Assembly: GCA_020024635.1 (NCBI GenBank)
Contig: JAHHTL010000011.1
Location: 1 to 55,868 of the forward strand
DNA length: 55,868 nucleotides
From: Ruminococcus sp.
Lineage (GTDB): Bacteria > Bacillota > Clostridia > Lachnospirales > Lachnospiraceae
Direction of reading: 5' to 3'
The position numbers and the translations under genes are program-made. Below, piece after piece: positions 42,826-51,954 of the stretch (positions are counted from its first letter, which is position 1; each line of letters begins with the position of its first letter). Below the pieces are notes generated by a model that did not search any database, was not told the DNA's origin, and was given only the letters and a program-made list of their open reading frames with translations.

Positions 42826-42902
42826 TTGTAAAAAAAGACAATATCAGTTATAATCAATTTACATAATATTTTTCAAATCTTTTATCCGACACGATTCGTG
42901 TC
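42826..42902 (+). promoter_or_regulatory. Promoter and perfect palindromic hairpin before the DUF5688 gene
   Basis: TTGTAA (42826-42831), 17-nt spacer, consensus TATAAT (42849-42854). Some 33 nt downstream is a perfect GACACG-ATT-CGTGTC repeat (42888-42902) in the leader, which may be an operator or a 5' hairpin. Confidence 0.6.
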
Positions 42903-42952
42903 ATAGTTTCCCAATTTTTTTGATGAGCATACAAACGCGGAAAGGAACGTTT

Positions 42953-43858
42953 ATGGAATATCAGAATTTTTTGTATGCGATTGAACAAGGGTTAAATGAA
43001 CAACTTAAGGAAGGAACAAAGGCAAGGTTATATTCGACTATTAAGAACAATGGAAAAGAAAGAACGGGGGTGTTGTTCGAACAAGAAGGTAGCAATATAG
43101 GACCAACAATCTACTTGGAAGGGTTTTACGAAAAATACAAAGAAAAAGCAGAGTTAACACCAATCATAGAAGAAGTATTAGAGGTATATAATTCCGTGAA
43201 GTGTACAGAAGTGATCAAAGAATGTCAGTTTGATGTTTATGATATCATGAAAAATAAAATTGTATTTAAAGTGGTTCACTATGAAAAAAATAAGACAATG
43301 TTGGAAGAAATTCCACATATACGCTATCTTGATCTGGCAATTGTGTTTTATATTCTTTTAGAAGCGTCAGAAACAGGAATGGCAACCATCCTGATAAAAC
43401 AAGAGCATTTACAAATGTGGGAGGTTTCGTTAAATCACCTATATAATATTGCCGTTAAAAATGCAATTACCCTTCTTCCGGCACAGTTTATGTCAATGCG
43501 TCAGGTGATGAAGGAAATGTTGCAAGAACAAGGAAGAGAAAAAATCCAGTTGGAAGAAGAAACAGAGCATGAAGCGATGTATATTTTAACAAATTCATTG
43601 AAAAATTTTGGGGCTACGTGTCTTGTATACCCTCATGTGTTAGAGATGATTGCAGATATGCTACAGGAGAATTTTTATGTTCTACCAAGTAGTGTGCATG
43701 AGGTGATTATTGTTCCCGAATCCAAGGCAATGGATGAAAATGAGATGAGTGCTATGGTCGTTGAAATTAATGAAACTCAGTTGGAAATCGAAGATGTTTT
43801 AAGTGATCATGTGTACTTTTATGATGCTAGAGAAGGAAAACTTCAGATGAATCGATAA
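42953..43858 (+). CDS. DUF5688 family protein
   Basis: A 301-aa soluble protein resembling the DUF5688 family, which I associate with Clostridia gut bacteria and often see as multiple copies. Start MEYQNFLYAIEQGLNEQL; the centre contains the VFYILLEASETGMATILIKQEHL region (in part) and LLPAQFMSMRQVMKEML (in part). A zinc-protease-like motif is not obvious. C-terminal NETQLEIEDVLSDHVYFYD (in part) is family-like. ATG at 42953 has GAAAGGAACG; an in-frame start at 42920 has none. Monocistronic with its own promoter. Function unknown. Confidence 0.8.
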   Translation: MEYQNFLYAIEQGLNEQLKEGTKARLYSTIKNNGKERTGVLFEQEGSNIGPTIYLEGFYEKYKEKAELTPIIEEVLEVYNSVKCTEVIKECQFDVYDIMKNKIVFKVVHYEKNKTMLEEIPHIRYLDLAIVFYILLEASETGMATILIKQEHLQMWEVSLNHLYNIAVKNAITLLPAQFMSMRQVMKEMLQEQGREKIQLEEETEHEAMYILTNSLKNFGATCLVYPHVLEMIADMLQENFYVLPSSVHEVIIVPESKAMDENEMSAMVVEINETQLEIEDVLSDHVYFYDAREGKLQMNR

Positions 43859-43867
43859 GTCTATCTC

Positions 43868-43896
43868 TTTACATTTAAAAAAAAATGTGCTAAAAT
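43868..43896 (+). promoter_or_regulatory. tRNA-Arg promoter
   Basis: TTTACA (43868-43873), exact 17-nt spacer, TAAAAT (43891-43896), 39 nt before the tRNA 5' end. Confidence 0.6.
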
Positions 43897-43935
43897 GCAA
43901 ATGCATTCTGCAAAAGATAGTAGAATGTTTGTTAT

Positions 43936-44007
43936 GCGTCTGTAGCTCAGTGGATAGAGCGATGCCCTCCGGAGGCATGTGCGGCGGTTCGACTCCGCCC
44001 AGACGTG
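43936..44007 (+). tRNA. tRNA-Arg (anticodon CCG)
   Basis: Full cloverleaf of 72 nt: acceptor GCGTCTG / CAGACGT (first pair G-U), D arm GCTC...GAGC, anticodon stem ATGCC/GGCAT with loop CTCCGGA (anticodon CCG, reads CGG), 4-nt variable region, T arm GGCGG-TTCGACT-CCGCC. Discriminator G, no encoded CCA. It lies about 1 kb from argS. Confidence 0.95.
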
Positions 44008-44019
44008 TATTTTTGCATG

Positions 44020-44080
44020 AAAAGTGTACGCAGATCTTGGGTAACGAGGTAATCTCTAACAGATAGGCGTACACTTTTTC
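44020..44080. terminator. Terminator with an unusually long loop after tRNA-Arg
   Basis: Perfect 12-bp stem AAAAGTGTACGC / GCGTACACTTTT (44020-44031, 44067-44078) around a 35-nt loop that can form small inner pairs (GAG/CTC; ATCT/AGAT). It could serve the tRNA (+) and the converging nfo (-). Confidence 0.7.
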
Positions 44081-44085
44081 TTATA

Positions 44086-44988
44086 TCATTCGTTAAAGGA
44101 AATGATTTTTTGTTGGATTTCAGGATCAAAACATCCGTTTCTTAACATTTCTATTTCAAATTTATATGGAGCATAACTTTTCTTCTCTTTTGTTGGAGAA
44201 GGGATGAACGGAGTCTCTAAGATTTTCGGAACGTTTTCGAAATCTTTGTGGTGCACTATGTAATTTAATGCATCAAATCCGATGTTTCCAAAGCCAATAT
44301 TTGCATGGCGATCTTTGGCGGCACCGGGAATGTTTTTACTGTCATTGATGTGAAAAACTGCGATTTGATCCATTCCTAGGATTCGGTCAAAATCAGCAAT
44401 GACTTCATCAAATTGGTGAATGATATCATATCCGCTATCGCTGGTATGACAGGTGTCAAAGCAAACCCTTAACTTGTCATTGTATATGACGCCATCATAA
44501 ATTCTGGCTAATTCTTCAAAGGATCTTCCAATTTCGGATCCTTTTCCAGCCATTGTTTCAAGGGCAATTACACAATCGGTATCTTTGGTAAGGACCTCAT
44601 TTAGACCTTTTATAATTTGTTTGATTCCCTGCTCTTCCCCAGCGCCTACATGAGAACCAGGATGTAGAATTAAAGTATGACTTTTACAAGCTACGGTACG
44701 CTGGAGTTCTTTTGCTAAAAATTCAACAGCAAGTTCAAAAGTCTCTGGTTTTATAGAATTTGCCAGATTGATGATATAAGGGGCGTGAACTACGATTTCA
44801 GAAATTCCATTCTCCAACATATATTCCCAAGCTGGATCAATCATTAATTCACTGATTTCTTTTCGCCTAGTATTTTGAGGTGCCCCTGTATAAAACATAA
44901 ATGTATCTGCGCCGTAAGATACGGCTTCTTTGGCAGAACCAAGTAGCATTTCTTTGCCACTCATTCCAACATGTGAACCAATCTTCAT
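44086..44988 (-). CDS. nfo: Deoxyribonuclease IV (AP endonuclease)
   Basis: A 300-aa endonuclease IV of base-excision repair, cutting 5' to abasic sites with three zinc ions. Start MKIGSHVGMSGKEMLLGSAK (in part), LILHPGSHVGAG, CVIALETMAGKGSEIG, VCFDTCHTSDSGYD and FHINDSKNIPGAAKDRHANIG (in part) carry the metal ligands. The ATG at 44988 is preferred; a TTG at 44997 is too close to the AAAGG. It converges on the tRNA-Arg terminator and is divergent from argS. Confidence 0.94.
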   Translation of the reverse strand: MKIGSHVGMSGKEMLLGSAKEAVSYGADTFMFYTGAPQNTRRKEISELMIDPAWEYMLENGISEIVVHAPYIINLANSIKPETFELAVEFLAKELQRTVACKSHTLILHPGSHVGAGEEQGIKQIIKGLNEVLTKDTDCVIALETMAGKGSEIGRSFEELARIYDGVIYNDKLRVCFDTCHTSDSGYDIIHQFDEVIADFDRILGMDQIAVFHINDSKNIPGAAKDRHANIGFGNIGFDALNYIVHHKDFENVPKILETPFIPSPTKEKKSYAPYKFEIEMLRNGCFDPEIQQKIISFNE

Positions 44989-45027
44989 ATTTTTCAATAC
45001 CTTTCTGTCTTAGTTGGACAATAACAC

Positions 45028-45056
45028 TTGCCCAACATGATTATACATGGTAAAAT
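45028..45056 (+). promoter_or_regulatory. argS promoter
   Basis: TTGCCC (45028-45033), exact 17-nt spacer, TAAAAT (45051-45056). No T-box elements were seen in the short leader. Confidence 0.6.
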
Positions 45057-45088
45057 AGCAAAATGGAAGAAGAAAGAACGGAGAGTGA

Positions 45089-46861
45089 ATGAAAGTGAAG
45101 ACATTGTTGGAACTTATAACCATAGAAATGAAAAAAGCATTTCAAGAGGCTGGATACGACGAAGCTTATGCGAAAGTAAGTCTTTCGAATCGTCCAGATT
45201 TGTGCGAATATCAGTGCAATGGTGCAATGGCGGCAGCAAAAGCTTATAAAAAAGCACCGATTATGATTGCGAATGATGTCGTTGCAAAGTTACAAGAAAG
45301 CGATTGTTTTGAAGTTGCAGAGGCAGTGATGCCAGGATTTATTAATTTAAAAATAAACCCATCGTATGTATCACAATTTTTAAATGCGATGTCAAAGGAT
45401 GAAAAGCTTGGAGTAGAAAAAGAAGCAAATCCAAAAACAATCGTTGTTGATTACGGCGGACCGAACGTGGCAAAGCCATTGCATGTAGGGCATTTGCGTT
45501 CTGCAATTATTGGAGAAAGTGTAAAGAGAATTGCACGCTACAAAGGAAATAAGGTGATTGGCGATATTCATTTAGGAGACTGGGGATATCAGATGGGGCT
45601 TATCATTACAGAACTTAAGAAACGTCAGCCGGATCTTCCATATTTTGATGAAGATTTTTCAGGAGAATATCCAGAAGAAGCGCCATTTACCATCGGTGAA
45701 TTAGAAGAAATTTACCCTACTGCAAGTGCCTATGCAAAAGAGCATGAAGATTATAGAGAAGAAGCACTACAGGCAACATTTCTTCTTCAAAATGGACGTC
45801 CAGGTTATCGTGCCATTTGGAAGCATATTATGAATATTTCTGTAGCCGATTTGAAGAAAAACTACAAAAATCTTAACGTGGATTTTGATCTTTGGAAAGG
45901 GGAGGCAGACGCTCAAAAATATATCCCTGATATGGTAGAGATGCTCAAAGAAAAAGGATTTGCGCACTTAGATGATGGAGCGCTTGTAGTAGATGTGCAA
46001 GAAGAAACGGACAAGAAAGAAATTCCACCATGCATGATTTTGAAATCCGATGGTGCAGCATTGTATGACACAACAGATCTTGCTACTCTTGTGGAAAGAG
46101 AAGAGTTATATTGCCCAGATGAAGTGATTTATGTGGTTGATAAACGACAGGAACTTCATTTCGTTCAAGTGTTCCGTTGTGCGAAGAAAACAGGAATTGT
46201 AAAAGAAGAGACAAAATTGAAATTCCTGGGATTTGGTACCATGAATGGAAAAGATGGAAAACCATTTAAGACTCGTGAAGGCGGGGTTATGCGTCTTGAG
46301 AATCTGATTCGTGAAATTAACGATGAAATGTATAAAAAGATCATGGAGAATCGTACAGTAGCAGAAGAAGAGGCAAAGCGTACTGCACAGATGGTAGGAC
46401 TTGCCGCTATTAAATACGGAGATCTTTCCAATCAGGCGTCAAAAGATTATATTTTTGATGTAGATCGATTTACATCATTTGAAGGAAACACAGGTCCATA
46501 TATTTTGTATACGATTGTTCGAATCAAATCAATTCTTAATAAATATGTGGAAAATGGTGGAGATGTAAAATCCTCCATACTTCAAGAAGCTTCCAGTGAA
46601 TATGAAAAGGCATTGATGCTTGAAACGGCGAAGTTTAATGATGTGATTCATTCTGTGTACGAAGAGATTGCACCACATAAGTTATGTGCTTATATTTATG
46701 ATCTTGCGAATGCATTTAACAAATTTTATCATGAGACAAAGATACTTTCGGAAGAAGATGAGAAACGCAAAGCAGGATATATTGCACTATTAAAACTTAC
46801 CAAAGAAGTACTCGAAACCTGTATTGACTTGCTTGGTTTTGAAGCACCAGAAAGGATGTAA
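45089..46861 (+). CDS. argS: Arginine--tRNA ligase
   Basis: A 590-aa class I synthetase. N-terminal additional domain (residues 1 to about 110), the HIGH-type motif HVGHLRSAIIGE after VVDYGGPNVAKPL, GDWGYQMGLI, and the KMSK-like site GKPFKTREGGVMRL, where the lysine pattern is relaxed as usual for ArgS. The C-terminal anticodon-binding domain ends LLGFEAPERM. RBS is ACGGAGAG. It starts the argS-alaX-CPBP row (8-nt gap, then an 8-nt overlap) and sits 1 kb from a tRNA-Arg gene. Confidence 0.96.
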   Translation: MKVKTLLELITIEMKKAFQEAGYDEAYAKVSLSNRPDLCEYQCNGAMAAAKAYKKAPIMIANDVVAKLQESDCFEVAEAVMPGFINLKINPSYVSQFLNAMSKDEKLGVEKEANPKTIVVDYGGPNVAKPLHVGHLRSAIIGESVKRIARYKGNKVIGDIHLGDWGYQMGLIITELKKRQPDLPYFDEDFSGEYPEEAPFTIGELEEIYPTASAYAKEHEDYREEALQATFLLQNGRPGYRAIWKHIMNISVADLKKNYKNLNVDFDLWKGEADAQKYIPDMVEMLKEKGFAHLDDGALVVDVQEETDKKEIPPCMILKSDGAALYDTTDLATLVEREELYCPDEVIYVVDKRQELHFVQVFRCAKKTGIVKEETKLKFLGFGTMNGKDGKPFKTREGGVMRLENLIREINDEMYKKIMENRTVAEEEAKRTAQMVGLAAIKYGDLSNQASKDYIFDVDRFTSFEGNTGPYILYTIVRIKSILNKYVENGGDVKSSILQEASSEYEKALMLETAKFNDVIHSVYEEIAPHKLCAYIYDLANAFNKFYHETKILSEEDEKRKAGYIALLKLTKEVLETCIDLLGFEAPERM

Positions 46862-46869
46862 GAAATACA

Positions 46870-48045
46870 ATGACGGAAAAGTTGTTTTACAATGATAGTC
46901 ATATGACAGAGTTTACAGCAATGGTCCGGTTATGTCAGAAGGAAGAAGATGATTATAAGGTGGTCCTTTCTAGGACCGCCTTTTTTCCAGAAGGGGGCGG
47001 ACAATATGCAGATACAGGGGTGTTAGATGATGTAGAGGTGTTTGATGTACAAGAAGTAGATGGTGAGATTTATCATATGACGAAAGCGCCCCTTTTAGAA
47101 GGAAAAGAAGTGAAAGGTAAGATTGATTGGAATCTTCGTTTCATGAAAATGCAGCAGCATACAGGAGAACATATTGTATCTGGATTGGTTCATAAAGAAT
47201 TTGGATATAACAATGTGGGATTTCATCTTGGAAGTGAAGATTGTACAATGGATTTTAGTGGAGAACTTTCAAGAGATGAGTTGCAAAGGATTGAGTGGAA
47301 AGCCAATGAAGCGGTAGCAAAAAATATAGAGGTTCAGATTTTATATCCTTCTAAAAAGGAACTTGAGCAACTTTCCTATCGAAGTAAAATTGAGATTGAA
47401 GGTCAAGTAAGAATTGTCACCATAGAAGGATATGATTGTTGTGCCTGTTGTGCGCCACATGTGAAGAAAACAGGAGAAATCGGGATGATTCGCCTGACAA
47501 ATGTACAACGTTATAAAGGTGGCGTTCGTGTAACGATGCTTTGCGGGTTTCGTGCATTGTCTGATTATAGGATGAAGGAGGAACAAACTAAGAAAATTTC
47601 CTCTCTTCTGTGTGTAAAAGAAAATGAAGTTGCATCTGCAGTTGAAAAATTAAAAGAAGAGCAGAATGTGTTCAAACAAAAACTCCTAGAAACACAAAGG
47701 CAGCTTCTCTCTTATAGAGCCAAAGAAGTGGCAAAAGATTTTGAAAAAGTGGTTATTTTATTTGAAACAGATTTAAAAGGAGAAGAAATCAGAACGCTGA
47801 TGAATCTTATTCTTAAGGAGGAGAAAAAAGTCTGTGCGATTTTTCAAAAAACAGAGGAACATACTTACCGATATGTGATTGGAAGCAAAGAGATGGATGT
47901 CCGCTTTTTAGCATCAGGATTAAAAGAAAAGTTTGATGGAAGAGGGGGAGGAAAACCAGAAATGATTCAAGGATCTGTATCCGGTTCGCAAAAAGATCTA
48001 AAGATGTGGCTAATGGAGAAACTCAGGGAGGTAGAATATGAATGA
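46870..48045 (+). CDS. AlaX-type alanyl-tRNA editing protein with DHHA1 domain
   Basis: A 391-aa free-standing relative of the AlaRS editing domain that deacylates Ser- or Gly-tRNA(Ala). Zinc motif HTGEHIVSGL near residue 97 and CCACCAPHVKKTGEIG near 190 provide the ligands; TAFFPEGGGQYADTG precedes them. A coiled-coil (about 240-285) and a DHHA1 domain ending DGRGGGKPEMIQGS follow, the long AlaX form. It is 8 nt after argS and overlaps the protease gene by 8 nt. Confidence 0.92.
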   Translation: MTEKLFYNDSHMTEFTAMVRLCQKEEDDYKVVLSRTAFFPEGGGQYADTGVLDDVEVFDVQEVDGEIYHMTKAPLLEGKEVKGKIDWNLRFMKMQQHTGEHIVSGLVHKEFGYNNVGFHLGSEDCTMDFSGELSRDELQRIEWKANEAVAKNIEVQILYPSKKELEQLSYRSKIEIEGQVRIVTIEGYDCCACCAPHVKKTGEIGMIRLTNVQRYKGGVRVTMLCGFRALSDYRMKEEQTKKISSLLCVKENEVASAVEKLKEEQNVFKQKLLETQRQLLSYRAKEVAKDFEKVVILFETDLKGEEIRTLMNLILKEEKKVCAIFQKTEEHTYRYVIGSKEMDVRFLASGLKEKFDGRGGGKPEMIQGSVSGSQKDLKMWLMEKLREVEYE

Positions 48046-48958
48046 TAAATTTATAAAGAACCCATTCTGGTATTTGTTTGGACCGATGCTTTCTTATTGG
48101 TTAATTGGAGTTGCGGTACAATTTTTTACAGAAGTGTTTCTGTTAGTGCCACAGGTAGGAGAAATGGTAAAAGAAAGTCTGGTATCTGGGGTTACATCTC
48201 AGGAACAAATCATGCAGATGGTTATGAGTAAATCAGGAGAACTATATAAAGTACTCTTGAATCATCAAGTGGAAATACTTGCCATTGGAGCTCTTTTTAC
48301 AATTCCGGTTACCTTCTATTTTTTTCACACAGACAGAAAGAGGGAAAAGGCTCTTCTTCTTCCACAAACCCAAAAGGCAAAGGCTGTAAACTATATTTGG
48401 CTACTCATTTTTGGGGTGGTGACGTGTATCGGATTAAATGCTCTTAGTTTCATCAGTAGTATCGCTCTTTACAGTTCCGAATATCAAGAAACATCGCAAA
48501 TATTGTATACGCCTGCATTTCCAATCCAATTGGTGTGTCTAGGGATCATTGTGCCAGCGGCAGAAGAGCTGATATTCCGTGGAGTGTTATTTAAAAGAGT
48601 AAGGACAGTTGGAAGTTTTAAGAAAGCAGCAATGTTTTCGGCTTTGCTGTTTGGAATGTCACATGGAAACATTGTACAACTTATTTTTGCGTTGATCTTG
48701 GGGATGTTCTTAGCATATGCATATGAAAAATATGGGTCATTGATTGCACCATTGCTTCTACATATGATCGTGAATATAACCTCACTTTTATTGACGGAAA
48801 CAGGTGCGTTTCATTGGCTTTCCGCAAAAGCGTCAAGACTTGCGGCAATTACCGTTTTCTGTGCGTTTATAGGATCCATTATGTTTGTTATGATTCAAAG
48901 AATCGAAGAACATGTAGAAATTGTGATTTCAAAAGATGATAATATCACAACAAAATAA
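48038..48958 (+). CDS. CPBP family intramembrane metalloprotease
   Basis: A 306-aa membrane protein of the CAAX-protease/bacteriocin-processing family. About eight hydrophobic segments; catalytic motifs APAEELIFRG-type (seen as PAAEELIFRGVLFKRVR), FGMSHGN and a late HMIVNI supply the Glu, Arg and His residues. Substrate unknown; family members process peptides, confer bacteriocin immunity or serve regulation. GGGAGG precedes the ATG, inside the end of alaX. A strong terminator follows. Confidence 0.88.
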   Translation: MNDKFIKNPFWYLFGPMLSYWLIGVAVQFFTEVFLLVPQVGEMVKESLVSGVTSQEQIMQMVMSKSGELYKVLLNHQVEILAIGALFTIPVTFYFFHTDRKREKALLLPQTQKAKAVNYIWLLIFGVVTCIGLNALSFISSIALYSSEYQETSQILYTPAFPIQLVCLGIIVPAAEELIFRGVLFKRVRTVGSFKKAAMFSALLFGMSHGNIVQLIFALILGMFLAYAYEKYGSLIAPLLLHMIVNITSLLLTETGAFHWLSAKASRLAAITVFCAFIGSIMFVMIQRIEEHVEIVISKDDNITTK

Positions 48959-48970
48959 GAGAAATAAAAG

Positions 48971-49006
48971 AAAAAAGCTTTTCGGAGAAATCCGGAAAGC
49001 TTTTTT
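48971..49006 (+). terminator. Terminator of the argS row
   Basis: 16-bp stem (48971-48986 with 48991-49006; AAAAAAGCTTTTCGGA and its complement with one G-U), GAAA loop, tail in the T6 of the arm. Confidence 0.9.
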
Positions 49007-49040
49007 GCTAAAAACGCATGTTTTTGTAAAAATCGCCAAG

Positions 49041-49069
49041 TTGACTTTTTAATAAATTAAAGATAATCT
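49041..49069 (+). promoter_or_regulatory. Candidate pilus operon promoter
   Basis: TTGACT (49041-49046), 17-nt spacer, TAATCT (49064-49069), about 200 nt before the pilin ATG. The long leader holds an ATAGATT/AATCTAT hairpin (about 49076-49095) and a mini reading frame with an RBS at 49217. Confidence 0.45.
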
Positions 49070-49216
49070 AATAGTATAGATTTTATAGAATCTATCAATC
49101 TTAATATTCTAATTTATTTTCAGTGGTATATCTTACCCAATCAATTTGAGGAATCCTCAGCTTTACCCTATTAATTTTATAAGAAAATCAGAGATGAAAA
49201 ACAGGAGATGATGTGT

Positions 49217-49240
49217 ATGGACGTTTTGAATTCGAGGTAA
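49217..49240 (+). CDS. Possible 7-codon leader peptide before the pilin gene
   Basis: ATG at 49217 with AGGAG 9 nt upstream encodes MDVLNSR then TAA, ending 31 nt before the pilin start. It is too short to judge by coding bias. Its RBS, position and in-frame stop would suit a translated leader, but a chance occurrence is quite possible. Confidence 0.25.
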   Translation: MDVLNSR

Positions 49241-49271
49241 AAGCAATCATTAATAAGGAGAATATAAAAAT

Positions 49272-51152
49272 ATGCGTATAAGAAAAAAGAGAGTTATTCT
49301 TATAACATTGGTTTTAACATACTTTTGTATTAACCAAAATCCGTCTTTTACTATTAAAAATGTAAGAGCAGAAGAAATAGTGAATTTTTCAAGGATCATT
49401 GAAACGATAGAGGGAATTGCTACAGTTGAGAATGGACCGGCGATGATTTTGGTAAAAGGAAGAAATAAGCAGACATTACAGGGAAAAAAATATCACTTAT
49501 ATCAACTGTTATATGCGCAAAATGCGGAACACGGGGAATCCATCACTTATACCATAAATCCACTTTATGAACATGCCTTAAAACAGGTGGTCGCGGAAGA
49601 ACTTACGAAAAAAGGACAGTCAATCAGTGCAAAAGAACTGACAGAATATAAAGTGATCGATTACATAAAAAGCTTAGATTTCTCCACCACAGAGGAGGAT
49701 ACAGAGGGAAAAATGCAAGGGGATTGTAGTGAATTTCGATTTTTTGTTGAAAAAATAAGAAATCAGATTTCCAGAGAAAATATACAGGCGCAAGAAATTA
49801 GGGTAACTTCTGTAAAGGCAGATCATTCGTTTGAAATTAGAGGATTAAAATATGGATATTATCTTTTAGATGAGATTACAAATGTAGAAGGATTAGATAC
49901 AGCTGCATCTTTGTGTATGGTAGGTACTGCAAGTCCAAAGGCAACAATTCATACAAAAGCAGACTCTCCATCTGTGATGAAAAAAATAAAAGAAGATGAT
50001 AAATTTTCAAGTCCAATAATTCAAGACAAAGAAGGTTGGAATGATATGGGAGATTATGAAATCGGTCAGAATATATGGTATAAATTTGATTCACAACTTC
50101 CTGATATAAATGGGTATGAACAATACTACTATGCCTGGCATGATAAAATGGATTCTATGCTTACCTTGAATAAAGACTCGATCCAAATCAGTATTCAAGG
50201 GAAGGACCAAAACAACAATGATAAAATCTATACACTTTCTAGGGAGGAAATGGTTGTAGATACTACGCCGGATAATGGAGAGAGTTTTTGTGTTTCAATC
50301 TTAGATATCAAAAAAATAGTTGATCGCGAGTTTTTGGCAGAAAATCAACAGAAGCAATCGGTGTATGGACAAAAAGTTACGGTAACTTTTTCGGCAAAAA
50401 TTAAGGAAACAGTAGAGCAGAGTGCAGAAATCAAAGCTATGGAAAATGAAGTGCGACTGGAATTTTCCAATGATCCAGATCATTCCAATAGTGGCAGTAC
50501 TGGATTTACCCCGTGGGATACAGTGGTCTGTTACACCTATGCACTTGATATTAAAAAGATAAATGAGAAACAGCAATTTTTGGAAGGGGCAACCTTCCGG
50601 CTTTACAGAGATTTAGAATGTAGACATGAAGTATATGTAAAAAAAGGAAATCGAGGATATATTGTTTTAAATTCTGATTTGACACAAGGAAAAAGGCCAG
50701 AAGATGCTACGGAGATGAAGTCGGACACACAAGGTTCTATTTTCATTACGGGGATGGATTCTGGACGATATTACTTGAAAGAAACGAATGCTCCATCAGG
50801 ATACCGATTATTAAAAGAACCTATAGAAATCCAGATCAACGCTGTTTTTACAGAGAATAGAGATTCCTATGTGAAAGGAGATGGAAAAGCGGGGAAAACG
50901 TTGAAAAAACTTGAAGCAACCGCTAAAATTATCAGTTTTTATAATGGGGCCACCAAAGAAGAAAAACAAGAGTTGGAAACAGATCATACATTAGGAAAAA
51001 TAAACCTTACAGTGATAAATCAAACAGGAAAAAAACTTCCAATAACAGGAAATGCAGCAACAATATCAATGGTACTTTTGGGAAGTGGGCTTATGGGTTA
51101 TGCAATTATTCGATCATGCAAAAAAAAGAAAAAACAAACCTCTCATAAATAA
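49272..51152 (+). CDS. LPXTG-anchored pilin with isopeptide-forming domains (SpaA type)
   Basis: A 626-aa surface pilin. Signal peptide (about residues 1-33, ending near NVRA/EE); N-terminal domain with GLKYGYYLLDE; middle isopeptide-type fimbrial domain (about 235-425); C-terminal SpaA-like domain with the E-box YYLKETNAPSGYRLL; then sorting signal LPITG at 589-593, a hydrophobic stretch and a Lys-rich tail. It would be polymerised by the class C sortase encoded next. RBS AAGGAGAA. The C-terminus overlaps the probable sortase start. Pilus role: adhesion, inferred from family. Confidence 0.9.
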   Translation: MRIRKKRVILITLVLTYFCINQNPSFTIKNVRAEEIVNFSRIIETIEGIATVENGPAMILVKGRNKQTLQGKKYHLYQLLYAQNAEHGESITYTINPLYEHALKQVVAEELTKKGQSISAKELTEYKVIDYIKSLDFSTTEEDTEGKMQGDCSEFRFFVEKIRNQISRENIQAQEIRVTSVKADHSFEIRGLKYGYYLLDEITNVEGLDTAASLCMVGTASPKATIHTKADSPSVMKKIKEDDKFSSPIIQDKEGWNDMGDYEIGQNIWYKFDSQLPDINGYEQYYYAWHDKMDSMLTLNKDSIQISIQGKDQNNNDKIYTLSREEMVVDTTPDNGESFCVSILDIKKIVDREFLAENQQKQSVYGQKVTVTFSAKIKETVEQSAEIKAMENEVRLEFSNDPDHSNSGSTGFTPWDTVVCYTYALDIKKINEKQQFLEGATFRLYRDLECRHEVYVKKGNRGYIVLNSDLTQGKRPEDATEMKSDTQGSIFITGMDSGRYYLKETNAPSGYRLLKEPIEIQINAVFTENRDSYVKGDGKAGKTLKKLEATAKIISFYNGATKEEKQELETDHTLGKINLTVINQTGKKLPITGNAATISMVLLGSGLMGYAIIRSCKKKKKQTSHK

Positions 51153-51954
51153 GATTATTTTTATGATAGGATTTATATTGAGTTTTTATCCAGTTGTTTC
51201 AAATATGTTTGTTCAAAAACAACAAGAATCATTACTTTCATCGTATCATGATTCTATCAAAAAGGAAGATAAAAACTTATTAGACGAACGGATAAAACAA
51301 GCACAGGAATATAACAAATTGGTATGTAATAGACAAATCCATACAGAATTAGAGAGAGGAGAAAGAGAAATTGAAGAGTATGAATATCAATTAAAGAACA
51401 ACGATTCCAACATAATAGCATGTATAGAAATTCCTAAAATAGGGTTAAGATTGCCTGTTTATCATGGAACAACGCAAGAAGTGTTATCAGAAGGAATTGG
51501 TCATTTAGAAGGATCAAGCCTTCCAATCGGAGGAGAAGATACTCATTGTGTACTTACCGGACATAGAGGACTTCCAAGAGCAAAGTTATTTGTACGTTTA
51601 GATGAGTTAGAACGAGGAGATTTTTTTTCCCTTGAATCGTGTGGGAAAGAAATGGGGTATAAGGTAAAAGATATAGAGGTGATTGAACCACAGGATGTGG
51701 AGAAATTAAAGATAAGTCCAGGTCGAGATTTAGTCTCTCTTGTTACGTGTACACCCTATGGAATCAATACCAACAGATTGGTTGTAACAGGAGAAAGGGT
51801 GAAAAAACAAGAGAGAGAACAAAAAGTAAGAGCAAAAATACCATCCATTCGGGAATGTATCTTTGATACGTTGCCTTTCCTCTTCTGCTTTATGGCTTTT
51901 CTACTAATTATAATGGAAAGGAGACGAAAAACACGTGAACAAAAAAAGAATTAA
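51100..51954 (+). CDS. Class C (pilus) sortase
   Basis: A transpeptidase of about 284 aa joining pilins. N-terminal basic segment and hydrophobic helix (PLINKIIFMIGFILSFYPVV, in part), then the sortase fold: GHLEGSSLPIGGEDTHCVLTGH (in part) with the catalytic His, LVTCTPYGINTNRLVVTG with Cys and Arg, and a second C-terminal membrane helix, as in class C enzymes. The start is uncertain. ATG at 51100 overlaps the pilin gene by 53 nt; ATG at 51163 would cut into the first helix. No clear RBS was seen for either, so translational coupling is likely. Confidence 0.88.
   Translation: MQLFDHAKKRKNKPLINKIIFMIGFILSFYPVVSNMFVQKQQESLLSSYHDSIKKEDKNLLDERIKQAQEYNKLVCNRQIHTELERGEREIEEYEYQLKNNDSNIIACIEIPKIGLRLPVYHGTTQEVLSEGIGHLEGSSLPIGGEDTHCVLTGHRGLPRAKLFVRLDELERGDFFSLESCGKEMGYKVKDIEVIEPQDVEKLKISPGRDLVSLVTCTPYGINTNRLVVTGERVKKQEREQKVRAKIPSIRECIFDTLPFLFCFMAFLLIIMERRRKTREQKKN

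Noticed and set aside
51052..51152. Frameshift between pilin and sortase
   Set aside because: The pilin ends with a complete LPITG signal and Lys tail, and the sortase has its own membrane anchor, so the overlap is normal gene coupling.
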